A stretch of 64,000 nt of DNA from Chitinophaga pinensis (GCF_007896845.1 NZ_VOHS01000007.1:124001-188000); one strand, 5' to 3'. Counted from the first letter of the stretch, positions 19,435-28,241 are shown. Notes: generated from the sequence alone by a model not told the origin. Numbers and translations are program-made.

Positions 19435-19686
19435 CTATTTCTCTATCTGGTATTTGAGAATAATATCATTCAGCTTACACGACAGTTTTACGCATTCTGA
19501 AATAATGGTGTTTTCGAGTTCTGTATAGCCCGCTGATTCCAGATGATAGATCTGCGGATATACGGATGACATCAGCTCTTTGGCGGCAGATATCAGACCG
19601 TCCTGCAGATTAACAAGTTGTTGTTGTTCCTGCATCGCACTCTGATAGTAAGGCGATAATGGATTTAGTATTTCATCCCAATCCAT
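19435..19686 (-). CDS. Small hypothetical helical protein
   Basis: An 83-aa product starting at MDWDEILNPLSPYYQ; an in-frame ATG at 19728 would add 14 hydrophobic residues and is less likely. The predicted chain is mostly helical (LQDGLISAAKELMSSVYPQI) with no signal peptide. No family is recognised. The gene converges on the DUF4249 gene with five bases between the stops. Confidence 0.5.
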   Translation of the reverse strand: MDWDEILNPLSPYYQSAMQEQQQLVNLQDGLISAAKELMSSVYPQIYHLESAGYTELENTIISECVKLSCKLNDIILKYQIEK

Positions 19687-19793
19687 GGGTATTAATTTTT
19701 CCGGTGATAGGTAATATATAAACAACAACAGCAGAAAGTATTTAGTTTAACCCCTTCGGGAACTTCCTGAAGAAATATTGAATTTTATAAATA

Positions 19794-19869
19794 TTTCCCA
19801 TTTGCGTAAAGATTGTCATAAAATTTTCCCGATTTGATTAGTTCGTTACATTTCTATGACATAGATTTG
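19794..19869 (+). promoter_or_regulatory. Site A: paired TTTCC boxes plus promoter of hmuTUVS
   Basis: Box 1 is TTTCCCATTTGCGTAA (19794-19809). Box 2 is TTTTCCCGATTTGATTA (19824-19840), 31 bp on. TAGATTTG at 19862-19869 is a perfect TAnnTTTG -7 element, exactly 34 bp after the CC of box 2. There is no good -33 TTG, as expected if an activator replaces it. The same layout occurs at five other places in this window. The 31-bp box spacing is one helical turn more than the 21-bp spacing at most other sites. Confidence 0.75.
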
Positions 19870-19880
19870 CACTACTCAAT

Positions 19881-20150
19881 TACTCCGCCGCAACTGCCAG
19901 ACCATTTCTGATATATCCTTATATCATTTTCGGCTGTCAGATAACTCTTAATATTTTTTCATACTGGTAAACTGTACCGGAAAACTGCGAAGTTCCGTAG
20001 AGGGCACTGCTGTGTCAATACTGTACTTCCCGGTGTCTGGTGCCCGATAACTTATTTCTAAGATCTTGCCGGAGCATGGCGGAGTAAAAATGCTTACGGT
20101 AAGCGATGGTTGGCCCAAACCCCGGGTAGGGTCAACCATTAATTTTTCTT
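19881..20150 (+). promoter_or_regulatory. Structured 5' leader of hmuTUVS with attenuator-like hairpin
   Basis: The leader of about 310 bases contains TACTCCGCC (19881-19889), perfectly complementary to GGCGGAGTA (20078-20086). GGGCAC near 20003 can pair with GTGCCC near 20040. Near the end, an 11-bp stem with one G-U pair (20106-20116 with 20129-20139) is followed by a T-rich tract (TTAATTTTTCTTT), like an intrinsic terminator about 36 bases before the hmuT start. Alternative folding could regulate read-through. It does not match any riboswitch class I know. Confidence 0.4.
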
Positions 20151-20185
20151 TCCAGCGTATTAATCAATCTTATTTATTCAAACTT

Positions 20186-21019
20186 ATGATGAATCATATG
20201 CGGGTACGTGCAATGATCGTATCCTTTGCTGTATGCCTGTTGGCGACGATGAATGTGAATGCGCAGAAACGTATTGTATCACTGAACGGTGCGGTTACCG
20301 AGATCGTGTGTGCACTGGGATTTGAAAAATCACTGGTAGGGGTGGATGTCACCAGTACCTATCCTGCCAGTATGAAGGAGGTTACCAAAGTAGGCCATAA
20401 CCGTAATATTTCCGCTGAGCCGGTGCTGGCTTTACAGCCGGACCTGATTCTTGCTACCGATAATTTTATCCAGCCTGCTGTGATTGACCAGTTCAAAAGT
20501 GTAGGCGTAAAAACCGTACAGATGAAGCAGGAATTTTCTGTATCCGGCACTAAAAAGCTGATTACAGACGTGGCTGCTGCATTGAGTGTACCTGAAAAAG
20601 GCGCTGCGCTGATCAAACAACTGGATAAAGAACAAAAGACTTTACACGTACAGGCACACCAAAAGAAAGTGTTGTTCATTTATGCGCGTGGCGCCGGTAC
20701 CATGATGGTAGCGGGCAAAGAAACACCGTTGGATAAGATCATCGCTCTGGCTGGTGCACAGAATGCGGCCAACGGATTCAATGATTTCAAACCACTTACA
20801 CCGGAAGCACTTGTAACTGCTAATCCGGATGTGATCCTGATGTTTGACGATGGATTAAAGAGCATGGGTGGCGTAGATGGTCTGTTGAAAGTACAGGGTG
20901 TTGCCCAGACCAATGCAGGCAAACAAAAGAAAGTAATTACCATGGATGGCCAGCTGCTGACAGGATTCGGACCACGTGTGATTCAGGCCGTACAGGAGCT
21001 TTCTTCGAAGCTGAACTAA
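20186..21019 (+). CDS. hmuT: Haem ABC transporter periplasmic binding protein HmuT
   Basis: The periplasmic haem-binding component of a haem importer, 277 aa. The start at 20186 gives a clean signal peptide ending VNAQ; the reading frame extends 40 codons further up through the leader hairpin, which is unlikely to be translated. The body has the class III binding-protein pattern: KRIVSLNGAVTEIVCALGFE at the mature N-terminus, then VLALQPDLILATDNF, VLFIYARGAGTMMVAGKETP and LVTANPDVILMFDDG. It is first in a tight operon with permease, ATPase and HmuS. Confidence 0.92.
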   Translation: MMNHMRVRAMIVSFAVCLLATMNVNAQKRIVSLNGAVTEIVCALGFEKSLVGVDVTSTYPASMKEVTKVGHNRNISAEPVLALQPDLILATDNFIQPAVIDQFKSVGVKTVQMKQEFSVSGTKKLITDVAAALSVPEKGAALIKQLDKEQKTLHVQAHQKKVLFIYARGAGTMMVAGKETPLDKIIALAGAQNAANGFNDFKPLTPEALVTANPDVILMFDDGLKSMGGVDGLLKVQGVAQTNAGKQKKVITMDGQLLTGFGPRVIQAVQELSSKLN

Positions 21020-21024
21020 TAAAG

Positions 21025-22080
21025 ATGAGTATTAACATAAAAAGCGTCAGCAGTATCACTATTTTAAGTGTGTTACTGATCGCAGTGATACTGCTGGCGA
21101 CAGGTACAGGTGCGATGCACATGTCTCCTATGCAGGTGCTTGCCATGCTGTTGGAGAAAACAGGCATACACCTTCCTGTTGCATACGAAGAGAATATGCC
21201 GGGTGTGCTTTGGATGATCCGTCTGCCGAGAGTGGTACTGAGTGTACTGATCGGAGCCGGATTAGGACTGGCAGGGGCTTCTTTACAGGGTTTGTTGCGC
21301 AATCCGCTGGCAGATCCGGGATTGATAGGCATAAGTTCAGGTGCGTCTATGGGCGCCGTGGTGATGATCATCGTACAAAATGCATTGCCCATATTTCAAA
21401 GTGCGCCTGCGCTGAATTTTTATGCCTTGAATCTGGCTGCCTTTGCCGGAGCAATCATCACAACATTATTCATCTTTCGCATTGCACGTAGTGGCGGACA
21501 GGCCGTCATTTCAACATTGCTGCTTGCGGGTATTGCCGTCAGGGCATTGTGTGAATCAGTAACGGGGCTGATGACTTACCTCGCCAACAATGAACAACTG
21601 CGTAGTATTACGTTCTGGTCATTGGGAAGTCTGGGTGGTGCCAACTGGAAAACTGTTGCCGGTATAGCTCCCTTCATCATTATCCCGCTGATCCTGCTGC
21701 CACGACTGGCGCCGGCGCTGAACCTGCTGGCACTCGGAGAAAGAGAGGCTATGCACAGCGGTGTACGCGTGCCGAAGCTGAAAGCATTATTGGTAATATT
21801 GGCCACAATGGCCGTTGCCGCAGGTGTGGCGGTTGCTGGTATCATCGGGTTTATCGGACTGATCGTACCACATATCGTCCGGCAGTTCACCGGTCCGGAT
21901 TACAGAATACTGATACCCGGCTCCGCTTTATCAGGCGCTGTATTACTGACCGTCGCCGATCTGCTGTGCCGTACGATCGTTGCCCCGGCTGAATTACCCG
22001 TAGGTATTATTACAGCGGTTATAGGAGCGCCTTTCTTCCTATGGCTGATTATTAAAGAAAAAAGGACCATACTGGCATGA
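21025..22080 (+). CDS. hmuU: Haem ABC transporter permease HmuU (FecCD family)
   Basis: An inner-membrane permease of 351 aa with about ten hydrophobic segments. FecCD motifs are RLPRVVLSVLIGAGLGLAGA near 69-88, QGLLRNPLADPGLIGISSGA near 90-109, and near the C-terminus GFIGLIVPHIVRQFTGPDYR, which contacts the ATPase. It carries haem from HmuT across the inner membrane. It begins 5 bases after hmuT and overlaps hmuV by 4 bases (ATGA), indicating translational coupling. Confidence 0.95.
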   Translation: MSINIKSVSSITILSVLLIAVILLATGTGAMHMSPMQVLAMLLEKTGIHLPVAYEENMPGVLWMIRLPRVVLSVLIGAGLGLAGASLQGLLRNPLADPGLIGISSGASMGAVVMIIVQNALPIFQSAPALNFYALNLAAFAGAIITTLFIFRIARSGGQAVISTLLLAGIAVRALCESVTGLMTYLANNEQLRSITFWSLGSLGGANWKTVAGIAPFIIIPLILLPRLAPALNLLALGEREAMHSGVRVPKLKALLVILATMAVAAGVAVAGIIGFIGLIVPHIVRQFTGPDYRILIPGSALSGAVLLTVADLLCRTIVAPAELPVGIITAVIGAPFFLWLIIKEKRTILA

Positions 22081-22925
22081 TGTTGTGTGTAAAAGATATA
22101 TCACTCTCTCTGGGGAAAGCACAGATACTACGTGGCATAAGCATGGAAGCGAATGCCGGCCAACTGTGTGTGATCATGGGAGCGAATGGTGCCGGTAAAT
22201 CAACGTTGCTGAAAGTGATCGCAGGAGAGTATATGCAATATCAGGGTAGTGTGACCATAGCCGGAAATGAGCTGAAATCATTGCCGGTGGATGCACAGGC
22301 CCGCATGAGAGCTGTACTGTCACAACAGATCACCCTGAATCAGCCCTTCTCTGTTACAGAAGTAGTGAACATGGGCCGTTACGTATATAATACCCATCTT
22401 GCTGCACTGGACAAAGAGATCGTAACTTATGCACTGAAGACCATGCAGGTTTATAATCTGCGTGAAAGAACATATCCGACTTTATCAGGAGGGCAAAAAC
22501 AACGTGTACAGATGGCCCGGGTACTGGCGCAGCTACTGGAGGCGCCCGATCTGCAGGCCACGGACTATACCGGTAAAAAGATGCTGCTGCTTGATGAGCC
22601 GGTAACAGGTATGGATATCCTGCATCAGCAGTTATCCCTGCAAATGGCTACGTCTCTCGCCGCAAGCGGTGTGCTGGTTGTAGCCGTGCTGCACGACTTT
22701 CAACTCGCCGCTGCTTATGCACATAAAATGGTGCTGCTGAAAGACGGAGGTGTATATGCACAGGGAACTGTGGAGGAGATCCTGACACCTGCACATATTA
22801 AAAACTGTTTCGGTGTGGAAGTAGCCGTACTGGAACATCCTCAATGTCACTATCCGCTGGTGGTAACCGCCGCTGCCGACGGCCTTTTTAAATCACCTGC
22901 CGAAAAGGCAATAAATGTATTGTAA
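22077..22925 (+). CDS. hmuV: Haem ABC transporter ATP-binding protein HmuV
   Basis: A cytoplasmic ATPase of 282 aa that powers haem import. Walker A is GANGAGKSTL (about 34-43), the signature LSGGQKQRVQMARVL lies near 139-153, Walker B is MLLLDEPVTGMD near 168-179, and the switch His is in VAVLHDFQLA. An insertion after the signature (EAPDLQATDYTGKK) is common in haem-type ATPases. The start codon overlaps the hmuU stop. Confidence 0.94.
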   Translation: MMLCVKDISLSLGKAQILRGISMEANAGQLCVIMGANGAGKSTLLKVIAGEYMQYQGSVTIAGNELKSLPVDAQARMRAVLSQQITLNQPFSVTEVVNMGRYVYNTHLAALDKEIVTYALKTMQVYNLRERTYPTLSGGQKQRVQMARVLAQLLEAPDLQATDYTGKKMLLLDEPVTGMDILHQQLSLQMATSLAASGVLVVAVLHDFQLAAAYAHKMVLLKDGGVYAQGTVEEILTPAHIKNCFGVEVAVLEHPQCHYPLVVTAAADGLFKSPAEKAINVL

Positions 22926-22929
22926 TCCA

Positions 22930-23964
22930 ATGAATGCAACTGCGACTTCTTCCTTAAAAGAACAATGGCTGAATTTCCGTGAACAACAACCGAAAACAAG
23001 AATCCGTGATGCTGCCAGTCAGCTGCAGGTGAGCGAAGGCGAAATCGTTGCCGCATGCACCGGATCAACCGTTAAGCACCTGAAGAATGAATTCCCTGCC
23101 CTGATGCAGGCGATGCCGGCACTGGGTAAGGTGATGGTGCTGACCCGCAATGAAAATTGTGTAATAGAACGTAAAGGCGTTTTTGAAATAGTAAATACTG
23201 AAAACAAGCATGTCGGTACCGTATTAGGTAAAGATATCGACCTGCGTATGTTCTTCTCCCGCTGGAAATATGGTTTCGCCGTAGAAAACGACGAAAGTAT
23301 CGGCTTCAAAAAATCTATTCAGATCTTTGATGCACAGGGTGGTGCCATCATGAAAATATATGCAGTAGACCAGACTGATCTCAGCGCGTGGGATAAAGTG
23401 GTTGCTGACTTCACTGCTGTTGATCAGGTGGCTGCTATCACTGTCGCACCAGCGCCTGCTGCACCAGTATATAATGATGCAAATGCAGATGCTGCTTCCT
23501 TCCTTGAAGGATGGGCGAACCTGCAGGATACGCATGATTTCTTCCCATTACTGATGAAGCATAAATTATCCAGAACAGGTGCACTTGAACTGGCAGAAGG
23601 TAAATTCTCCCGTCGCGTAAGCAGCGAGTGTGTAAAAACATTGCTTAATCAGGCCTCAGCAAGTGGGCTGGAAATAATGGTGTTCGTAGGTAACCCGGGT
23701 AATATCGAAATTCATACTGGTCCGGTACAGAAGATCCTTGAGATTCCAAACTGGATCAATGTAATGGATGAAGACTTCAACCTTCACCTGAAAACAGACA
23801 CCATCGCACAATGCTGGGTAGTAGAAAAGCCATCCGTAGATGGTATCGTCACTTCTTTGGAAGTGTTTGATGCCGCCGGTGAAATGATTGCACAATTCTT
23901 TGGCAAACGTAAGCCGGGCAATCCGGAACTGGAGCCATGGAGAGCATTGGCTGCAAGTCTGTAA
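22930..23964 (+). CDS. hmuS: Haemin-degrading / haem-handling factor HmuS
   Basis: A cytoplasmic protein of about 345 aa with two HemS/ChuX-type repeats. The first begins LKEQWLNFREQQPKTRIRDA and has NCVIERKGVFEIV. The second contains FFPLLMKHKLSRTGALELAE and WINVMDEDFNLHLKTDTIAQ. Family members bind imported haem and either pass it on or break it down to free iron. The start at 22930 lies four bases after the hmuV stop; an alternative ATG at 22915 overlaps hmuV. A terminator follows. Confidence 0.92.
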   Translation: MNATATSSLKEQWLNFREQQPKTRIRDAASQLQVSEGEIVAACTGSTVKHLKNEFPALMQAMPALGKVMVLTRNENCVIERKGVFEIVNTENKHVGTVLGKDIDLRMFFSRWKYGFAVENDESIGFKKSIQIFDAQGGAIMKIYAVDQTDLSAWDKVVADFTAVDQVAAITVAPAPAAPVYNDANADAASFLEGWANLQDTHDFFPLLMKHKLSRTGALELAEGKFSRRVSSECVKTLLNQASASGLEIMVFVGNPGNIEIHTGPVQKILEIPNWINVMDEDFNLHLKTDTIAQCWVVEKPSVDGIVTSLEVFDAAGEMIAQFFGKRKPGNPELEPWRALAASL

Positions 23965-23997
23965 TAACTGTTGTTTTCTATAAACCTGCAATAGTTG

Positions 23998-24027
23998 AAG
24001 CGCCTTCATTTACATGGAGGCGCTTTT
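23998..24027 (+). terminator. Terminator of the hmu operon
   Basis: A stem of about 11 bp (23998-24008 with 24015-24025, one G-U pair) has a 6-base loop and a short T-run. It ends two bases before regulatory site D. Confidence 0.75.
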
Positions 24028-24028
24028 G

Positions 24029-24096
24029 TTTTTCCCTAATAGACAAATCGTTTTCCTCATTCGAGCATCTAACCTTCACACAACGTAGTACTTTTG
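24029..24096 (+). promoter_or_regulatory. Site D: paired TTTTCC boxes plus promoter of small Cys protein
   Basis: TTTTTCCC at 24029-24036 and TTTTCC at 24051-24056 are 21 bp apart (CC to CC). TACTTTTG at 24089-24096 is a perfect -7 element, 34 bp after the second CC. Transcription should begin near 24103. Confidence 0.75.
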
Positions 24097-24249
24097 ATCT
24101 GTGCGAAAGAGTAATTGATATTAAGATTTATTGCTGCAAACATCCATTGTTTGTCAGCTCCAAAAAGAAACTATACTATCCTCGGGAACCCTTTATCAGT
24201 GAAGTTTATCTGCAATTGCCGGCAGTGTGCACGCTGCCTGGCGATCCAG

Positions 24250-24597
24250 ATGACTACACAAACCCTTAAACAAAAATATATGTGCGATATCAGACCATTG
24301 TGGAATAAGAATAAGGCGCAGATCAGCCATTGTGCAAATTGCCAGACCGTATATATATGGCATAATAACCTTATCCTGAATTTCACTCCTAAAGATTTTC
24401 AATTGTTTCATGAAACACTCGAACATCAGGACTTCTACGATTGCAGTATGATGTTCCCGGATGGAGAAGAAAGAGTCATTGTACATTCTCCGTGCAGAGA
24501 TATCAGTTTTACATTTACATTGCAGGAATGGCTGGATATGAAAGAGGCAATGGGTGAAGCAATTCTGCTGCAACAGGTATATGATCTGATCCGCTAG
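24250..24597 (+). CDS. Small conserved-type protein with CxxC motif, unknown function
   Basis: A soluble 115-aa product. ISHCANCQTVYIWHNN near 24-39 holds a CxxC that could bind metal, and HSPCRDISFTFTLQEWLDMK near 77-96 follows. I recall similar short proteins next to haem uptake genes in related genomes (possibly the family DUF6686), but cannot verify it. The start at 24250 (MTTQTLKQKYM) is a choice; ATG at 24280 is equally possible, and the frame stays open back to 24115. The promoter at site D puts it in the same putative regulon as hmuTUVS and both TonB receptors. Confidence 0.7.
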   Translation: MTTQTLKQKYMCDIRPLWNKNKAQISHCANCQTVYIWHNNLILNFTPKDFQLFHETLEHQDFYDCSMMFPDGEERVIVHSPCRDISFTFTLQEWLDMKEAMGEAILLQQVYDLIR

Positions 24598-24600
24598 TGT

Positions 24601-24668
24601 TTTTCCTTTTTGCGTAAATCTTTTTCCTGAATAGATAAACGCGTTCGTTCAACGCATGCTTATCTTGC
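24601..24668 (+). promoter_or_regulatory. Site B: paired TTTTCC boxes plus promoter of haem-type TonB receptor
   Basis: TTTTCCTTTTTGCGTAA at 24601-24617 and TTTTCC at 24622-24627 are 21 bp apart. A weaker -7 element, TTATCTTG at 24660-24667 (6 of 8), is again 34 bp after the second CC. ACTCCGCC follows at 24680. The leader then forms a hairpin: GTATTACAC (24697-24705) pairs with GTGTAATAC (24733-24741), with CTGC/GCAG inside. Confidence 0.7.
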
Positions 24669-24842
24669 ATGCATTATTTACTCCGCCAGATATCCGGTAT
24701 TACACTATGGCTGCAATCTCCGCCCGCAGTTTGTGTAATACAAAAGCATTATTCATTTAACCGTAAGTACCAGTATGCGTCGTTGTGTTGTTTATAACAT
24801 ATAACGACAAGGGATTTTTATGCAATTTTTTTAAAGGGGTCA

Positions 24843-26939
24843 ATGCTACTATACTTTATGAGGTCACAATTTATTGTGTTATGTCTGTCTATTGCCTTAT
24901 GCAATAGCGCATGGGCGCAGTCTGCAAAACAGAAAGCACCTGACAGTGTTATCACTGATTCCGTACGTTTACGTGATGTAGTGGTAACAGGTCAGTATAC
25001 CCCACAATCCCTGAAGCAATCTGTGTATCAGGTGAGAACTATTTCCAGTGAATATATTAAACTGCGGGGTGCTACAAATGTACTCGGTGTACTGGATAAT
25101 CAGTTAGGTGTACGCTTTTCCAATGATGCCACATTAGGTGAAACAGATGTGGAAATCATGGGAATGTCAGGTACGAATGTAAAGATCTTACTGGATGGTG
25201 TGCCATTGGTAGACAGAGGTAGCACGCGTCAGAGTCTTTCTCAGATAGATATCAATACCATCGAAAGAATAGAGATTGTTGAAGGCCCTATGTCTGTGGT
25301 CTATGGTACAGACGCACTGGCAGGTGTCATCAATATCATCACTAAAAAATATCATGGCAGAGAACAGTTGTCTGTAACTGCCCGTGTACAGGAAGAAACC
25401 GTTGGTAAAGAGTATGCTGCTTTCAAAGGAGAAGGCGTACATAATGAGAATATCGGTGTACAATGGGGACATAAAGGCTTCTTTGCCGGCGCAGGTCTTA
25501 CCAGAAATGATTTTGGTGGATGGAGTGATTCACTTACCGGTCGCCGGAAAGCGTGGAAGCCCAAAGATCAGATCATTGCCAATGGTTCCTTCGGTTATAG
25601 CAATGAAAATCTCAAAGTATGGTACCGCCTTGATTATCTCGATGAAGATATCATCAGCCGCGGTGATATTAATTATGATAACGGAAAGGCGACTGATCAG
25701 CATTATCTGACAGATCGCTTTACACATCAGGCGCAGGCCGTATGGCAGGTGAATAAGGACCTTGGTATTAACGCAACCGCTTCTTATCAGAATTACAAGC
25801 GCATCACGCGTACAACAATAAGAGACTTTACTAATAATACAGAGGCACTGGCTACTGATGCTGGTGCACAGGATGTGTCTGAGTTTAATACGATTTTCTT
25901 CAGAGGAACAGCGCAGTATACATTTTCTCCGGTATGGTCTTTCCAGCCGGGTATAGAATACCGTCGTGATGGTTCTTCCGGACAGCGTATACTGGGCACG
26001 CCTTATATCAATGACTATTCCGTATTTCTATCTGCAGAGATCAAACCGGTACATTGGCTGAATATACGTCCGGGTGTAAGGTTGAGTGAAAACTCTGTAT
26101 ACGATGCACCACCGGTGATCCCTTCTGTCAATACAAAATTTGCCCTGCGGGATAACCTTGATCTGCGTCTCTCTTATGCACGTGGCTTCAGAGCACCGGC
26201 CTTACGGGAACTGTATTTCTATTTCTTCGATGCCAGTCACTCAATCAAAGGTAACAGTGATCTGAAAGCTGAATACTCCAACAGTTTTACGGGTTCTGTC
26301 AGCTGGCAGGCGGTTGAAAAAGGACCAGTACGCGTAGGTGTAACTGCTACCGGATTTTACAATGACTTCAATAACAGAATAGATATTGCCACCATCAATG
26401 GTTCAGATACCTCTACATATGTTAACATCAGTAAGTTTAAAACAACAGGTGGTACTTTAAGCGGTGTATTGAACTGGAAAGATCTGCAGGTGAATGCAGG
26501 CTTCTCTTATATCGCACGGTATAATCAGTTTGCCGATAATGAAACCTACAACAAAGACTATCCTACACCGGAATTTACATGGACGCCGGAAGTGAATGCG
26601 AATATCACCTACAATTTCAGAAAGATCGGGGGCGCCTTAAACCTCTCATATAAATTCAATGGGGAGCGCCCTGCTTATGAAGAAGTGACAACTGCAGTTC
26701 CTTCTTTTATTCACGAGATAAGGACACAGTCTTTTCATCAGGCCGACTTCACCGCAACGAAAACTATTACACAATACGTAACGGTAAATGCAGGTGTCAG
26801 AAACCTGTTTAATAATACCAATATCAACAATTCAACATTGACCAGCGGACAGGCTCATACTGCAGGCGGCGTATTGCCGATGTGGTATGGACGGTCTTAT
26901 TTTCTGGGATTAAGCTTCAACTGGAACAGGAACAAATAA
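24843..26939 (+). CDS. TonB-dependent outer-membrane receptor, probably for haem
   Basis: An outer-membrane receptor of 698 aa without STN or carboxypeptidase-like domains. The signal peptide ends ...CNSAWAQ; ATG at 24858 is an alternative start. The plug spans about 40-165, with VRLRDVVVTGQYTPQSLKQS, VEIMGMSGTNVKILLDGVPL and RIEIVEGPMSVVYGTDALAG. Barrel motifs include LRLSYARGFRAPALRELYFY near 444-463, and the chain ends SFNWNRNK. The HmuY-type gene 31 bases downstream and the promoter shared with hmuTUVS make haem the likely cargo, but the ligand residues were not identified. Confidence 0.88.
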   Translation: MLLYFMRSQFIVLCLSIALCNSAWAQSAKQKAPDSVITDSVRLRDVVVTGQYTPQSLKQSVYQVRTISSEYIKLRGATNVLGVLDNQLGVRFSNDATLGETDVEIMGMSGTNVKILLDGVPLVDRGSTRQSLSQIDINTIERIEIVEGPMSVVYGTDALAGVINIITKKYHGREQLSVTARVQEETVGKEYAAFKGEGVHNENIGVQWGHKGFFAGAGLTRNDFGGWSDSLTGRRKAWKPKDQIIANGSFGYSNENLKVWYRLDYLDEDIISRGDINYDNGKATDQHYLTDRFTHQAQAVWQVNKDLGINATASYQNYKRITRTTIRDFTNNTEALATDAGAQDVSEFNTIFFRGTAQYTFSPVWSFQPGIEYRRDGSSGQRILGTPYINDYSVFLSAEIKPVHWLNIRPGVRLSENSVYDAPPVIPSVNTKFALRDNLDLRLSYARGFRAPALRELYFYFFDASHSIKGNSDLKAEYSNSFTGSVSWQAVEKGPVRVGVTATGFYNDFNNRIDIATINGSDTSTYVNISKFKTTGGTLSGVLNWKDLQVNAGFSYIARYNQFADNETYNKDYPTPEFTWTPEVNANITYNFRKIGGALNLSYKFNGERPAYEEVTTAVPSFIHEIRTQSFHQADFTATKTITQYVTVNAGVRNLFNNTNINNSTLTSGQAHTAGGVLPMWYGRSYFLGLSFNWNRNK

Positions 26940-26970
26940 TTATTGATCAAATAAATACAATCAAACAAAA

Positions 26971-27996
26971 ATGGCTATGAAATTAAGCAGACTTCTCCTC
27001 GTACTTGCTGTCGGAACCGTATTCAGTGCATGTAGTAAAGACGAGGATCCTACCGTTGTAATACCACCTTCTGATGGTTCTCAGCTTACGCTGAATGGCG
27101 GTGGAGGCACAGGCTCCCCTAATACTGTATATGTAGATTTCAGCTCTGACTCAACTGCAACAAGAGGCCGTACCAGCTGGTCACTCGGTTTCTACAGTGG
27201 CGCTGAATATCGTGTTATCCTTAACGGCTTTACTTCTATCAGCGCAAAAGCTTTAAATAAAACAGATATCAATACTGTTAATATCGAAGATACCGCAGGT
27301 ATCAGCCTCGCTATCGGACAGGGACAGGGTACACTGGCAATGATCGACGACGTATATGGCGATCTGACCAAAACTGCTATCGCTGAAGTATCAGCTACTG
27401 AAGCAAACAATAAAGTATACCTCGTAAAACCAGAAACTTCTTCCGCAACTGATCCTGCTACCTGGTACAAGATCCGCGTTACAAGAAGTGGCAATGGTTA
27501 TACTTTACAGTATGCAAAACTGAAAGAAACTACTATCAAAACAGCTACGATCACTAAAGATAATAGCTTCAACTTTACTTTCTTCTCTCTGGAAAATGGT
27601 AACACTGTAAATGTAGAGCCTAAGAAAGCGGATTGGGATATTGCATGGTCTTATGCTGCTTACTATACAGCAACCATTCCTTATTTCTTCTCTGATTTCG
27701 TGGTGACCAACCAGTATGCAGGCGTAACTGCAGCTAAAGTAGACAGCACTGTGATCAGCTACAATAATTTCTCAGCATCTAATATCGCAACCCTTACATT
27801 CTCTGACAAACGTGATGCAATTGGTAGCAGCTGGAGAGCCACTACCGGCGCAGGCATCTATAAAAACTTCTACTATGTGGTGAAAGATGCCAACGGCAAC
27901 TACTACAAACTGAAGTTTGTAAGCATGGGTCTTGCAGACGGCGGTGTAAGAGGTTATCCTGTGATAGAATACAAGCTGGTACAATCAGCAAAGTAG
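26971..27996 (+). CDS. hmuY: HmuY-family lipoprotein
   Basis: A 341-aa surface lipoprotein with lipobox FSACSKDE near residues 18-25. HmuY proteins capture haem and hand it to the TonB receptor encoded next to them, here directly upstream. Family-type segments are TRGRTSWSLGFYSGAEYRVI near 63-82, KKADWDIAWSYAAYYT near 220-235, and a C-terminal YYKLKFVSMGLADGGVRGYP. The haem ligands cannot be assigned from the sequence alone. ATG at 26977 is an alternative start. A terminator follows. Confidence 0.88.
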   Translation: MAMKLSRLLLVLAVGTVFSACSKDEDPTVVIPPSDGSQLTLNGGGGTGSPNTVYVDFSSDSTATRGRTSWSLGFYSGAEYRVILNGFTSISAKALNKTDINTVNIEDTAGISLAIGQGQGTLAMIDDVYGDLTKTAIAEVSATEANNKVYLVKPETSSATDPATWYKIRVTRSGNGYTLQYAKLKETTIKTATITKDNSFNFTFFSLENGNTVNVEPKKADWDIAWSYAAYYTATIPYFFSDFVVTNQYAGVTAAKVDSTVISYNNFSASNIATLTFSDKRDAIGSSWRATTGAGIYKNFYYVVKDANGNYYKLKFVSMGLADGGVRGYPVIEYKLVQSAK

Positions 27997-28032
27997 TCAT
28001 GTGAATGATTTCCAGATAGCGTATAATAGCAA

Positions 28033-28066
28033 AAACGCCTTCACTATTGTGAGGGCGTTTCTTTTT
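28033..28066 (+). terminator. Terminator after hmuY
   Basis: A 12-bp stem with one G-U pair (28033-28044 with 28049-28060) has a TATT loop and is followed by CTTTTTG. It lies nine bases before site C. Confidence 0.85.
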
Positions 28067-28074
28067 GAGGATTG

Positions 28075-28141
28075 TTTTCCCGATTGCGTAAGTCATTTTC
28101 CCGTTTCGTCATTAACTTGTCAGTAGTCCGTACTAATTTTA
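28075..28141 (+). promoter_or_regulatory. Site C: paired TTTTCC boxes plus promoter of second haem-region receptor
   Basis: TTTTCCCGATTGCGTAA at 28075-28091 and TTTTCCC at 28096-28102 are 21 bp apart. TAATTTTA at 28134-28141 is the -7 element (7 of 8), 34 bp after the second CC. ACTCCGCC follows at 28149. Confidence 0.75.
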
Positions 28142-28241
28142 CAATACTACTCCGCCCGACAATCATTTTATTATTTCCGTAACCCGTACTATCGACCCGT
28201 TCCCTACAGGCACAGGGATATTCGTACCGGCATCTTAACCA

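Noticed and set aside
20066..20185. Upstream extension of hmuT by 40 codons
   Set aside because: It covers the leader hairpin and its codons look unlike a signal peptide; the start at 20186 gives a proper signal sequence.
19861..20186. Cobalamin or TPP riboswitch in the hmu leader
   Set aside because: I could not find the conserved core of either class. The structure is reported only as an unassigned leader.
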